Shown: positions 11,478 to 21,332 of the stretch, one piece after another | Position numbering within the stretch: position 1 is the stretch's first letter | Layout of the letters: each line of letters opens with the position of its first letter | Origin: Chytridium lagenaria | Taxonomy: Eukaryota; Chytridiomycota; Chytridiomycetes; Chytridiales; Chytridiaceae | Assembly (NCBI GenBank): GCA_025449115.1 | Contig: JAHLKC010000016.1 | Span: forward strand, 354,231-418,230 | Reading direction: 5' to 3' | DNA: 64,000 nucleotides | Notes under the pieces: generated by a model | Database searches by the model: none | What the model was told of the DNA's origin: nothing | What the model saw: only the letters and a program-made list of their open reading frames with translations | Made by a program: the position numbers and the translations under genes

Positions 11478-13655
11478 ATGGACCAGCCTAACCCATTCAC
11501 CCGCATCTTTGTCAACATGCATGCACAATCCCGAGGCTTCCCTTCATCATCATCATCATCTGCAAAGGGTCTCCCTCTCATTCAAAACGCAAACGAGAAC
11601 AAAGGCACAGCGTTCCCAGAACCTGCAAGAATCTCTCTCGGCGTCTCTGGTCTCATCCCTCCGGCGTTTGAAAGCGTTGATGGACAGGTTGCTAGGGCAA
11701 TTGCGTTTTTGAGAGAGATGGATGCACCCATTCAAAAGTTTATGTATTTGGATAGAATACGGTCAGAGGATTCAGTCTTGTTCTATAGACTTGTTATAGA
11801 GTATTTGCAGGTTCGTTTCTTGTTGAAAAGTATAGTTGCATGCATGCATTCATCTTTTTTTTTCAGTTCTAATCATTTGTCGTCATCAGGAAACCGTCAA
11901 GGTCATCTACACCCCTACTGTCGGTCTTGCTTGTCAACGCTTCTCCCACATTACACCCCCGGAAACGCCCAAGGTCTCTTCCTCTCCCTCTCCCAAAAAG
12001 ACCGTCTTGACTCTGTCCTTGATTCATGGTCTGCTTCTGGAAAACCCGACCCTCAGATCTGCGTCATGACCGACGGTTCTCGTATTCTCGGACTCGGCGA
12101 TCTTGGCATCAACGGCATGGGATTCCAATTGGAAAGCTCTCGCTCTACGTTGCTGCTGCAGGATTTGATCCGTCAAGGACACTTCCTGTGACGCTGGATC
12201 TTGGGACCAACACAGATTCGGTCAGGGATGACCCGTTTTATTTGGGGACGAGATCAAAGAGGCCGGATGATAAAGTGTTTTTTGGTTTCGTGGATGAGGT
12301 TATGAAGGCTTTTAAGAGGAAATGGCCGAGAATGCTGGTGCAATTTGAGGATTTTTCGAGCGAACATGCGTTCCAGACCCTTGAAAGGTTAGTACTTCAT
12401 TATGATACCAACCATTTATTATTTATTGCTTCTTTTCTCTCTCGCGACATTTTTTCTCATCTTCTTCTTCCCTCTTACATATTCAATATCTAGATACCGA
12501 GACCAATATCCCTGCTTTAATGACGACATTCAAGGCACGGGTGCCGTCATCCTTTCTGGCTTTATCAACGCTGTCCGCGAATCCTCCGTCCCCCTTGCAT
12601 CTCACCGCATCCTCTTCCTCGGAGCCGGTTCCGCCGGTGTCGGTGTCGCATCCCAACTCTGCACACATTTCATCAAATCCGGCATACCTGAATACGACGC
12701 TAAATCCAAATTCTATCTCATGGACTCCAAGGGTCTTTTGACGACTGACCGCTCTGATGCTGCGAGATACCCGGAGCATAAAAAGATTTTCGCTAGGGAT
12801 GATATGCATGGGACGCAGATTGGGAGCCTTGTGGAGGCTATTCGAAAGTTGAGGCCAACCGTGCTTATTGGGCTGTCGTCGCAGGGTGGAGTGTTTACGG
12901 AGGAGGTTTTGAGGACGATGGGAGAATTTAATCAGAGACCTATTATCTTTCCCCTTTCCAACCCTATTCAGGTAAGTTTCGATACATTCATTGATCATTT
13001 TTTCAAGGGGTTCATTCACCATACTAACAACTTGCTTGTTTTTATTACACAATAAATAGAACGCTGAATGCACGTTTTCAGACGCCCTCCGTCACACTCA
13101 TGGACGCGTTCTCTTTGCATCCGGCACAGCCTTTCCTCAAGATCTTCACCCCGTGACCCGCAGGCCCGTTGTCCCAGGTCAAGGCAACAACATGTACATT
13201 TTCCCTGGTTTAGGACTTGTGCTGTCCTCGGAAATGTTCCAACGTGTCCGACGATATGGTGTATCAGAGTGCTGCTACGCTTGCTGAAGCACTGGATGAA
13301 TCTGAAACAAGGGAAGGATTGTTGTACCCCCGTATTGAGAGGATCAGGGAGGTTTCGGTGATTGTGGCGAGGGATACTATCTTGGCTGGACTTTGTGAGG
13401 TTGGTAGATTGTATATGTTTTCTATTATCTAGACCCATTTGCACCATATTTAATTTTTTTTTTTTGTTACAGGGTCTTGTTCAGGAAACTGATATCCTCA
13501 CCTTGTATAACGCGAGGTTTGGCCAACCCATACGCCGTGTCGATACCTTGGATCGTATGAAACTGGATCGTCTTACGCAATGGATTGCAGAACGTATGTG
13601 GGAACCCATTTACGACCGCCCAAATGCATCCGGCTCGTATGGGTACAAGATTTAA
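11478..13655 (+). CDS. MAE1: Malic enzyme (oxidative decarboxylation of malate to pyruvate)
   Basis: The start ATG is 11478 in the context ACCAACCATGG. Introns lie at 11811-11889, 12388-12493, 12972-13059 (ACTAAC branch at 13023) and 13400-13472. Conserved landmarks appear in order: NKGTAFPEPARISLGVSGLIPP; the catalytic-Tyr motif IYTPTVGLACQRF; RILGLGDLGINGMG; metal and substrate residues in QFEDF and CFNDDIQGTGAV; the dinucleotide-binding loop LFLGAGSAGVGVAS; GLSSQGGVFTEEV; PGQGNNMYIFPGLGL; MVYQSAATLAEALDE. The protein ends GSYGYKI. Length fits the family (about 550-600 residues). Two frame breaks look like lost homopolymer bases (a T near 11953, a G near 12118), with a third near 13215-13240. 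The first ~35 residues are Ser-rich and could be a mitochondrial leader, but this is uncertain. NAD versus NADP preference cannot be read from the sequence. Confidence 0.93.
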
Positions 13656-13974
13656 CAAGTTTGTAAAGCTCGGTATTCGAAAAGCCCCTGTTTTGTTTTT
13701 TTATATTGTGAAAGTCTTTGTCGGTGCTCTTTTTTCTTGAACTTTGGTTTTATCTGATGTATTTTATTTTGGTTGTGGTTTTTTTTTTTTTCTTGTGCTT
13801 TTGTTGCAGCAACAATTTGTTGCATGTATTATGATTGTTTGTCATCTTGTTTACGAGAAAAAAATATCACGCAATAGAGAGGCGTATTCTCTCAGCACGG
13901 AATAGAGAAGTATGTTCTCCCCATTGAGCAGTGATCACTGAATTTCGTATTTATCGCGCCTTACACAAAAATAT

Positions 13975-14545
13975 TAAAGTACAAAAGAAAAGAAACTAAT
14001 AAAGTGAAATACACGGCGAGCAAGTGCTCCCGGTCAAGGCAGGTTAAACCTACCTTATTCGTTTTAGTCGTTTAAGTGGTGTTGTTCTAATGGAGTTGAT
14101 AGAATGTATTCAAAGTGATTATTAAACAAACAGGGGAACATACTCCCTTTTATACGCGAACAACGCGTCTTTCAATTTCCCTCCACCCTTCCATTAGACG
14201 TGCACTTTCCCTAACCCTTTCCCTATCTCCTTCTATCAACTCTTCCAACTTCCCTTCTTCTGCTCTGCCGAGGCTATTCAAGGCAATAGTCCTCGGCACC
14301 CATTAAACAAACCATTGAATAAAACATGATAACGAAATAAACAAGTGTATAAAGAATCTTCCAAATATCTTCTCGTCGGTGCCCTTTTCCCTATGCTAAG
14401 TCCCTCGTATTGCCAGCAATACTTTGGGAGGTCACGCAGGGAAGTACACACCGAACAAGAAAGATAAAGGGGTAAGACAAACTGAGTACAAACAAATAAA
14501 CAGAATTGTCTTAATAAAAGATAAACAAATAACAATGAACTTTAA
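13975..14545. repeat. Insertion present only in unit A
   Basis: Between the shared blocks TTACACAAAAAT and AGATTGGGTATAT, copy A carries about 570 nt that copy B lacks. Its left end (GGCGAGCAAGTGCTCCCGGTC, GGTTAAACCTAC) resembles a segment near 54206-54245 (TTCGGCGAATGCTCCCAGTC, GGCTAAACCTAC). It is probably a small dispersed element. I see no terminal repeats or coding region good enough to name it. Confidence 0.45.
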
Positions 14546-15312
14546 CAAAAAAAGATTGGGTATATTAATAGAGCGGATTGGGAATCACGGCAAAACGCGA
14601 AAGAAAACGATTCACTTTCTTGAACCATGTCATTAGGTAGAAAACTAAAATAAACGTCGACTCTGGATCCACCATAAAAACAATGCACATCGGCCTTCGA
14701 GTCGCAAAATAATCTCAATCATTGCCGTAAACTTTAGGTAGATGATTGATGGTTGCATCAACGTTTTGGATTCATGTAGTGAATATGCAAAGAATTCAGA
14801 GATGATTGTGTGGGTCTTTCTGTAAAGTTTTTAGCAAGTACGACTAATCAAGATACGACTTATCTAAGCCATAATGTCAAGTTTCGCAAAGCATCTGATG
14901 GTAAGGTAAGTCTACCACTTACATTTTCGACAGAATCTTTAGATTCGCATTAACCCAGCAGATTTTGATGTTGATAGAGCTGCGCCGCAGCAAATCCATC
15001 AACGCGCTCAACATCATGAGATTATGCCGCGACCCCGTAATATCAACCCAACTTCAAATATATCATCAGAATCGATTACGACGAGAAGTTTAAAGCCGCG
15101 ATAAAAAAAAATCGGGTTTAGTAAAGTACCCACAAACCCGAATGACACTAAGAAACCCCTTTAAACAACGGATAGTTATGATTAAAACTGGCCTCGTTCT
15201 TGGGTCGGTGAGTCGTTCTTTCTCTCATTGTCGCATATTGATGTACATCCTGCCCATCTCCACTGTCAAAAGGACCCATTTCACAATACTTTTCGACACT
15301 GTTTTAAAATTT

Positions 15313-15326
15313 TACTCTTGAGAGTA
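15313..15326. promoter_or_regulatory. Conserved palindrome upstream of small gene, copy A
   Basis: TACTCT-TG-AGAGTA is a 6-bp inverted repeat with a 2-nt centre, 59 nt upstream of the ATG. It sits in a block (TTTTAAAATTTTACTCTTGA) kept in both tandem copies while nearby sequence has diverged. A protein-binding site is an inference. Confidence 0.35.
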
Positions 15327-15384
15327 AAGCGCAGATCCCTACACCACACCATCAACACACTACCCAACTCATCAACTCACAACA

Positions 15385-16283
15385 ATGAACCCTACATTGA
15401 CAGAACGGTATGTATCTATCTCCTTCAACCTCCTTCTCTTTATTGCCCTCATCGCGTTTTAACCCCTCCTTTTTTTTTATAGCGTTGCGTGTTTTTCTTA
15501 CACACTACTCGCCTTCTCCCTTACCCACATCCCCATGGACTCAGTTTATGTTCCCGTGGATTCCGAGTCTGAAGACAGCGACGACACTTCTGTTGGCTAC
15601 AGCCCTATGCAGAACGCAATTGTCTTGAACAGGTAACTCCCACCCATCACTGTTGTTTATGACCTCACCCCTTTCCCCAGTTCCGCAATGAACTACGACA
15701 ACTACGAAAACTCAGTCGACGACATCAGCATATTCTCGGTCAACCGTTTCCTGTAAGCATTTTACACATTTTCGGCCTTTTATTTTTTTTTGTCAACCCC
15801 TTTGACACTTTTGCAGAATGGATCAGACTACCCACAATTCCGAGCCGTGCTCTTCTGACGATGATTGCACTGTCGTTGGAGATGACTTGGAGCCATCCAT
15901 CCAACCATCGAAATCACCACGTATCGAGTACGTTCAGACCGGAGATGACCGTAAAATTGCCTACAAAATCGCCGTGATGAAGGAGCGTCGTAGGAGGGAG
16001 GGTATGTGTATTCTTGAGAATTTGAGAGCGTGCCAGGAATCAAGGAAGAGGTAATGTATTTTTATATTACATGGTGTGTTTTGGTTTGTTAGTTACTAAA
16101 AATGATTTGGTTTCATATTTTTAAAGGAAATGCGTCGACGATGAATACGAATGGGCTGACTCGAGGAAGAAGTTCAAGAATAGCTTTGTTGCGTCTGACT
16201 CTGCTTCTGAAGATGAGATTAAAACGTGGAGGGTTATCAAGACTCCGCAATGGCACAGGAGGGCGATCCGCGCGCTCCGATGA
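15385..16283 (+). CDS. Unknown small acidic/basic protein, tandem copy A (five exons, intact)
   Basis: Exons are 15385-15407, 15483-15632, 15681-15752, 15817-16050 and 16127-16283. All four introns have GT-AG ends and leave a 636-nt reading frame of 211 residues. I do not recognise a family. Residues 9-25 (VACFSYTLLAFSLTHIP) are mildly hydrophobic and could be a weak signal peptide. Residues 33-41 are acidic (DSESEDSDD). Residues 93-105 have Cys and Asp (CSSDDDCTVVGDD). Residues 117-160 look best ordered: RIEYVQTGDDRKIAYKIAVM, a basic cluster KERRRRE at 137-143, then ENLRACQESRKRKC. A second basic group is SRKKFK (172-177), and the C-terminus is TWRVIKTPQWHRRAIRALR. The basic clusters resemble nuclear localisation signals. 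An internal in-frame ATG at codon 26 is an alternative start that would remove the hydrophobic segment. Confidence 0.72.
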
Positions 16284-16805
16284 GGGATTTTCCGAATATC
16301 TGGTTGACATGAGGCTGCCGACTGCTTTGAGAAACACTTTACCTATTTTTGGTAGCCATTTTTTATTTTTTATTTTTTATTTTTTTTCTTGGAGCGTTGA
16401 GTGAACTTGAATTTTTCGTGGTGGTCATATTTTGTTGTTTTTTTGGCAGATATTTTCTTCCTCTTTATTGTCCTTCTATTATTTTTTTTGGCAGAGATTT
16501 TCTTCCTCTTTACTGTCCTTCCGTTCTTTTCTGGTTTCATGTGAATATTTAACCTTTGTTTTTTCTTTGCCTTTATTCCATTTTTTTTTCTTGAAATATA
16601 CTTTAATGTTAACCAGAATTAGACATCATGCGCTATCCTATTTTTCTATTGTTATGGTCATCTCGCTTAAGCCATCCTCATTATTCTCGAAGCTACTACA
16701 GCGGCATTGGACTGTTAAGCGATATTTCCCGAACCGGCAGTATTCATTCGGGAAGACTTTGCCATCAACATTGGGTTGATCGCATCTTCGCGGCACCAAG
16801 GGTTT
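16284..16805. other. T-rich 3' flank of small gene, copy A
   Basis: T-rich non-coding sequence with an imperfect internal repeat, GGCAGATATTTTCTTCCTCT at 16447-16466 and GGCAGAGATTTTCTTCCTCT at 16491-16510, each followed by a run like TTATTGTCCTTC. Copy B has a similar, rearranged version at 18720-18780. Nothing coding was seen. Confidence 0.5.
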
Positions 16806-17577
16806 TGGTTGAACAACGTTTTGTTGCATGTTTATGATTATTTATCGTCTTGTTTACGAGAAAAAAAATATCACGAATGGAGAGGTGCTTTCTTCCCATT
16901 GAGGAGTGCTCAAGGAATTTCGTATCTATCGCGCCTTGCACAAAAATGATTGGGTATATAAATAGAACGGATTGGGAATCACGGCAAAACGCGAAAGAAA
17001 AAGATGAATAAAGAGAGACCGATTATTACTGCTTTCTTCCCATTTTCTTGAACCATCTCATCAAAAAACTAAAATAAACGTTGGAACCGGATCCACCATA
17101 AAAACAATGCGCATTGGCATTTAAGTACAGTTAAGTATGTCTAGATGAGCAAAATACTCTGAATTATTGCCGTAACTTTCAGGTAGATGATTGATGGTTG
17201 CATCAAAGTTTTGGAATAATGTGGTGAATATGCAAATAATTGAGAGATAATATCAAATTGTGGGGTCATTCTGTAAAGTTTTTAGCAAGTACGACTCACT
17301 ATATACGACTTATCTACGCCATAATGTCAAGTTTCGCCTGAAGGCAACTTAAGTCCCCGTAATATCAACCGAACTCATCAGAATCGCTTACGACGAGAAT
17401 GATAGAGCCGTTTTTGCGACGGTTTTAAAGTCATACTTCTTACGCCTTTTACGCAACACCTCAAACCAGAACTAAAAAGCCCTCAAAACAACCGATTATC
17501 ATGATTATAATTGGCCTCGTTCTTGGGTGGGTGAGTGGTTCTTTTCTCATATTCTTTTCGACACTATTTTAAAATTT

Positions 17578-17591
17578 TACTCTTGAGAGTA
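17578..17591. promoter_or_regulatory. Conserved palindrome upstream of small gene, copy B
   Basis: The same TACTCT-TG-AGAGTA inverted repeat as in copy A, 62 nt before the ATG at 17654. Conservation in position and sequence between the copies is the only evidence for function. Confidence 0.35.
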
Positions 17592-17653
17592 AAGCGTAGA
17601 TCCCAACACCACACACACCATCAACACACTACCCAACTCATCAACTCACAACA

Positions 17654-18549
17654 ATGAACCCTACACTGACAGAGCGGTATGTATCTGTCTCCTTCAACCT
17701 CCTTGTCTTTATTGCCTTCGTCGCGTTTTAACCCCTCTGTTTTTTTATAGAGTTGCGTGTATTTCTTACACATTACTCGCCTTCTCCCTTACCCACATCC
17801 CATGGACTCTATTTATGTCCCCGTGGATTCCGAGTCTGAAAACAGCGACGACACATATGCTGGTTACAGCCCTATGCAGAACGCAACTGTCTTGAACAGG
17901 TAACCCCACAAATAAATGTTGTTTATGACCTCACCCCTTTCCCCAGTTCCGCAATGAGCTACGACAACAACAAAAACTCAGTCAACAACATCAGCATCTT
18001 CTCGGTCAACCGTTTCCTGTAAGCATTTTACACATTTTCGGCCATAACATTTTTTTGTCAACCCCTTTGACACTTGTGCAGAATGAATCAGATTACCACA
18101 ATTCCGAGCCGTGCTCTTCTGACGATGATTGCACCGTCGTTGGAGATGATGCAGAGCCATCCATCCAACCGTTGAAATCACCACGTATCGAGTACGTTCA
18201 GACCGAAGATGACCGTAAAATCGCCTATAAAATCGCCGTGATGAAGGAGCGTCGTAGGAGGGAGGATATGTGTATTCTTGAGAACTTGAGAGCGTGCCAG
18301 GAATCAAGGAAGAGGTATTTTATTTTCATTTTATAGTGTGTTTTCGTTTGTTAGTCGTGATACTAAATGCTTTGGTTTTATATTTCAAAAAGAAAATGTG
18401 TCGACGATGAATACGAATGGGCTGACTCGAGGAAGAAGTTTAAGACTAGCTTTGTTGCGTCTGACTCTGCTTCTGAAGATGAGGTTAAAACGTGGAGGGT
18501 TATTAAGACTCCTCAGTGGCACAGGAGGGCGATCCGTGCGCTCCGATGA
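17654..18549 (+). pseudogene. Unknown small protein, tandem copy B (two 1-bp C-run contractions)
   Basis: The exon structure is conserved with copy A: 17654-17676, 17751-17899, 17947-18018, 18082-18314 and 18393-18549, with all splice sites kept. Two bases are missing relative to copy A, both in C runs: CATCCCCATGG becomes CATCCCATGG near 17808, and ACCCAC becomes ACCAC near 18096. As given, the protein breaks in exon 2 and again in exon 4. Otherwise the products are close, for instance RIEYVQTEDDRKIAYKIAVM, ENLRACQESRKRKC and TWRVIKTPQWHRRAIRALR. If translation began at the internal ATG of exon 2 (17809), the first contraction would not matter. It is either a recent pseudogene or a gene carrying sequencing errors; the intact splice sites and clean substitutions favour the latter. 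Confidence 0.6.
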
Positions 18550-19356
18550 AGGATTTTCCGAATATCTGGTTGACATAAGGCTGCAGATTGCTTTGACAGA
18601 CACTTGACCATTTGTGGTAGCCCGCTTTTTTTTTTTTTTTTTGTTTTTTTGGAGCGTTGAGCGTATATACTTGAAGTTTTCGTGATGGTCACATTTATTT
18701 ATTTTTGTTTTAATTTTCTTGGCGGAGATTTTCTTCGATTTTCTTCTTCTTTATTGTCCTTCCGTTCATGTGTAAAGTTAACCTCTGTTTTTTTCCTTCT
18801 CTTAACTACACTTTTTTCTTGAAATATACTTTACCCTTTTTTCTTCTTTCCCTCAACTCCACTTTTTTTCTTGAAATATACTTTAACGTTTACCAGCATT
18901 AAACACCATGCGCTGTCCTATGTTTTCTATTGTTATGATCATCTCGCTTAAGCCATCCTCATTATTCTCGAAGCTACTACAGCGGCATTGGACTGGTAAG
19001 TGAATATATCCCGAACCGGCAGTATGGATTAGTGGGAAGACTTTGACATTCTAACATTGGGTTGATCGTATCTTCGCGAAACCCGCTCGCATCGCTTCCA
19101 ACTAATATCGAACCAAACGCAGTGGTTTGCTTGAGATGTCACTTACTTTTGCACATTATGAGGTATAACATCCGCGTTTGGCCTCGAGTTTCCCCTTTGA
19201 GCAAAGTATAAAAATATATGGAAACTCCGTGCTTCATTCACGTTGAAAATCAAAATACCGGAAGTAAAGCGCTCGCCTCAAAACACAGAAGATACGGAGT
19301 TTATTTGCTGGAACAAGATATTCCGAGTTGTAACAAGAAGTTTAACATAAATTGAA

Positions 19357-20731
19357 TTAATAGTCAATGTAGCCATCGTCACCCTGGGTGTAGAGCTTGG
19401 TGTAATCAGGATGCCCAGGTGTCCCACCCGAAGCGTAAACCTGAGGAAGGTTGGGATTTGCTGTGTAAAGAAAACAAAAAAAGAGCGGTCATTAAAAACA
19501 CTTCATCTAAATACAAGCAAAAAAAAGTAAGACTCACCAAGATACGGTCTTCCAAAGCAAGCCAAATCAATCGCCCTCTTGTTCTTAGTTGGATCAATCA
19601 ACCCCTCAGCTTCAGTCCCGCTCAACCCTCCATTCAACATCAACTTGGCATTCTGGATCAACCCACCAAACTCCTCAATCACATCAATCTTGGTACCGCG
19701 CGCCAGTCGGGTCAAAGTCAGGAGTGAACCGCACGATACCAATGTATCCAAGTTTAAGGTTATCCAGCTCCTTGATCAGGTAAGAATACTCGGCTCTCAA
19801 CACATCAATGGGGTCTCCCATGTCATTGTATCCTCCACAAGGGCTGAGCTTGATAGAAACCTTGGTGGAATCACCCATAACCTCCACAAAGATCTTGATG
19901 ATGTCAAGGATAAAGCGTGCACGGTTTTCCGGCGATCCACCATACGCGTCAGTGCGTTTGTTGGAATGCGCTTCAAGGAATTGGTGAGGGAGGTACCCGT
20001 TGGCGGCGTGGAGTTCCACACCGTCGAATCCGGCCTCCTTGGCGTTATAGCAGCGCGACGGTACATCTCAATGTAAACTTTGGGGTCCTCGATGGCGATG
20101 GGTTGAACGTAGCCGGGTTCTCCGGCGAGGAGACGGAACTTTCCGCCGTTTGCGGCGATGGCGGAGGGACCCACGTTTGGTTGACCAGCCTGAAAAAAGG
20201 GGTTCAGATGTTTGCTGATAGAATGATAAGGCGAATGAGAATTTACCTGATGTAAGGGGTGGGCGACTCGACCGATGTGCCAGATTTGAGCAAAGATGGC
20301 ACTTTTTTCGGCGTTGGACAGTGTTGACGATTTTCTTCCAGCCGGCGACTTGAGCTTTGCTCCAGATACCGGGTGCGTAAGGCCATTCTACGGCGCATTT
20401 AGAAATGGAGAGAGAGGCGATAAGGGGTTGAGAGACTTACCACTGCCCATGGGCTCGATAAAGATGCCCTCAGTGATGATAAGTCCGGCAGTTGAGCGCT
20501 GCTTGTAGTAGGTGGCCATAGTGTCGGTGGGGACAGAGCCGGGGTTGGTTGCCCTGTTACGGGTCATGGCTGACAGAACATATCTGGACAATGGCGATCA
20601 TAAGTATATGGAGTAATGAGGGGAAGCCAAAGAAATGCGGCCCAAATAAAGGGAACGAATGCTGCATACCTGTTCTTGAGAGTCAAAGACCCAACCTTGA
20701 GTTCTGATGCGAGATGAGGAAGCGCCGACAT
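19357..20731 (-). CDS. Old yellow enzyme (NADPH dehydrogenase-type FMN ene-reductase)
   Basis: The start ATG is at 20731 ([21 protein letters not shown]). An intron separates it from [20 protein letters not shown]. Further landmarks are [73 protein letters not shown]; the family signature [20 protein letters not shown] with the flavin/substrate-binding H-x-x-[18 protein letters not shown]; a short final exon [20 protein letters not shown]; stop at 19357-19359. All introns are GT-AG. Frames shift by one base near 20325, 20050 and 19690, while the protein on both sides is clearly conserved, so indel errors are likely. The family reduces the C=C bond of enones using NADPH and FMN; the physiological substrate cannot be inferred. 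Confidence 0.9.
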
Positions 20732-21332
20732 GATGGATGACGAGGGAATGCGATGAGGAAGAGATATGGGGGGTTGACGAAAGGAAAACGCTCTGCTTAT
20801 ATGCTGAATGATTTGCCGACTCCCGTCACCAAATGCTTTGAAATGACCCAAAACGAGCTTGTCACTGTGTCTGACCAAGCTTTCCAGCCGATCCGTCGCG
20901 CTCCGATTAAGAGTCATCAAGGATCGAGCCTCGAAGACGTCTGCGACCATTACGCGGTCTTCTGCGATGGGGGACATTTTAAAACACTTGCGTCGTAAGA
21001 CCCCAGCTTTAAAGCGACTCATGGTGAGCCAAAAATCAATGTCAAATGCTGATGTTTTAGGCTATAAAGGTTGAACGAGGTATACAGGTAAAGTAGCCAT
21101 TTGTCAATAGGCTGTAGGCCGGCCGCTTTCTCATATTTCATAAAAGGCTTGGTCATTTCTATCATATTCACATGCCAATGATTGGCCTTTGACGCGTGCA
21201 ACCCCGTCATCACCTCCATTGTCCTCCAACACCAATCTCAAACGCCTAGTCACCATCCCATCTACGATCGTGTCTTGTGTCTTCCTCATAAAAACACACA
21301 GTTGTTCCGGCTCACCATCCTCACAGCCTAGC
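20732..21332. other. Divergent promoter region
   Basis: This separates the old yellow enzyme gene (-) and the carboxypeptidase gene (+). Several open frames cross it on both strands, but none looks like protein. No RNA gene was seen. Confidence 0.4.

Larger units (their letters stand above)
13805..16815 (+). repeat. Tandem duplication unit A
   Basis: This is the first copy of a large direct repeat. Both copies open with the same stretch (TTGTTGCATG, then CTTGTTTACGAGAAAAAA, then ATATCACG). They share AGCAAGTACGACT, GCCATAATGTCAAGTTTCG and CCGTAATATCAACC blocks, then the small five-exon gene, then a common 3' end (ATTGGACTG, CCCGAACCGGCAGTAT, TTGGGTTGATCG, ATCTTCGCG). Copy A has extra sequence relative to copy B at about 13975-14545 and 14890-15037. 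Divergence in introns and flanks is visible but modest, so the duplication is not brand new. Confidence 0.85.
16806..19081 (+). repeat. Tandem duplication unit B
   Basis: This is the second direct copy of unit A, lacking the two insertions found there. It starts GAACAACGTTTTGTTGCATG and carries the shared AGCAAGTACGACT and ATAATGTCAAGTTTCG blocks. The second small gene follows, and the copy ends TTGGGTTGATCGTATCTTCG. Unique sequence resumes before the old yellow enzyme gene. Confidence 0.85.
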
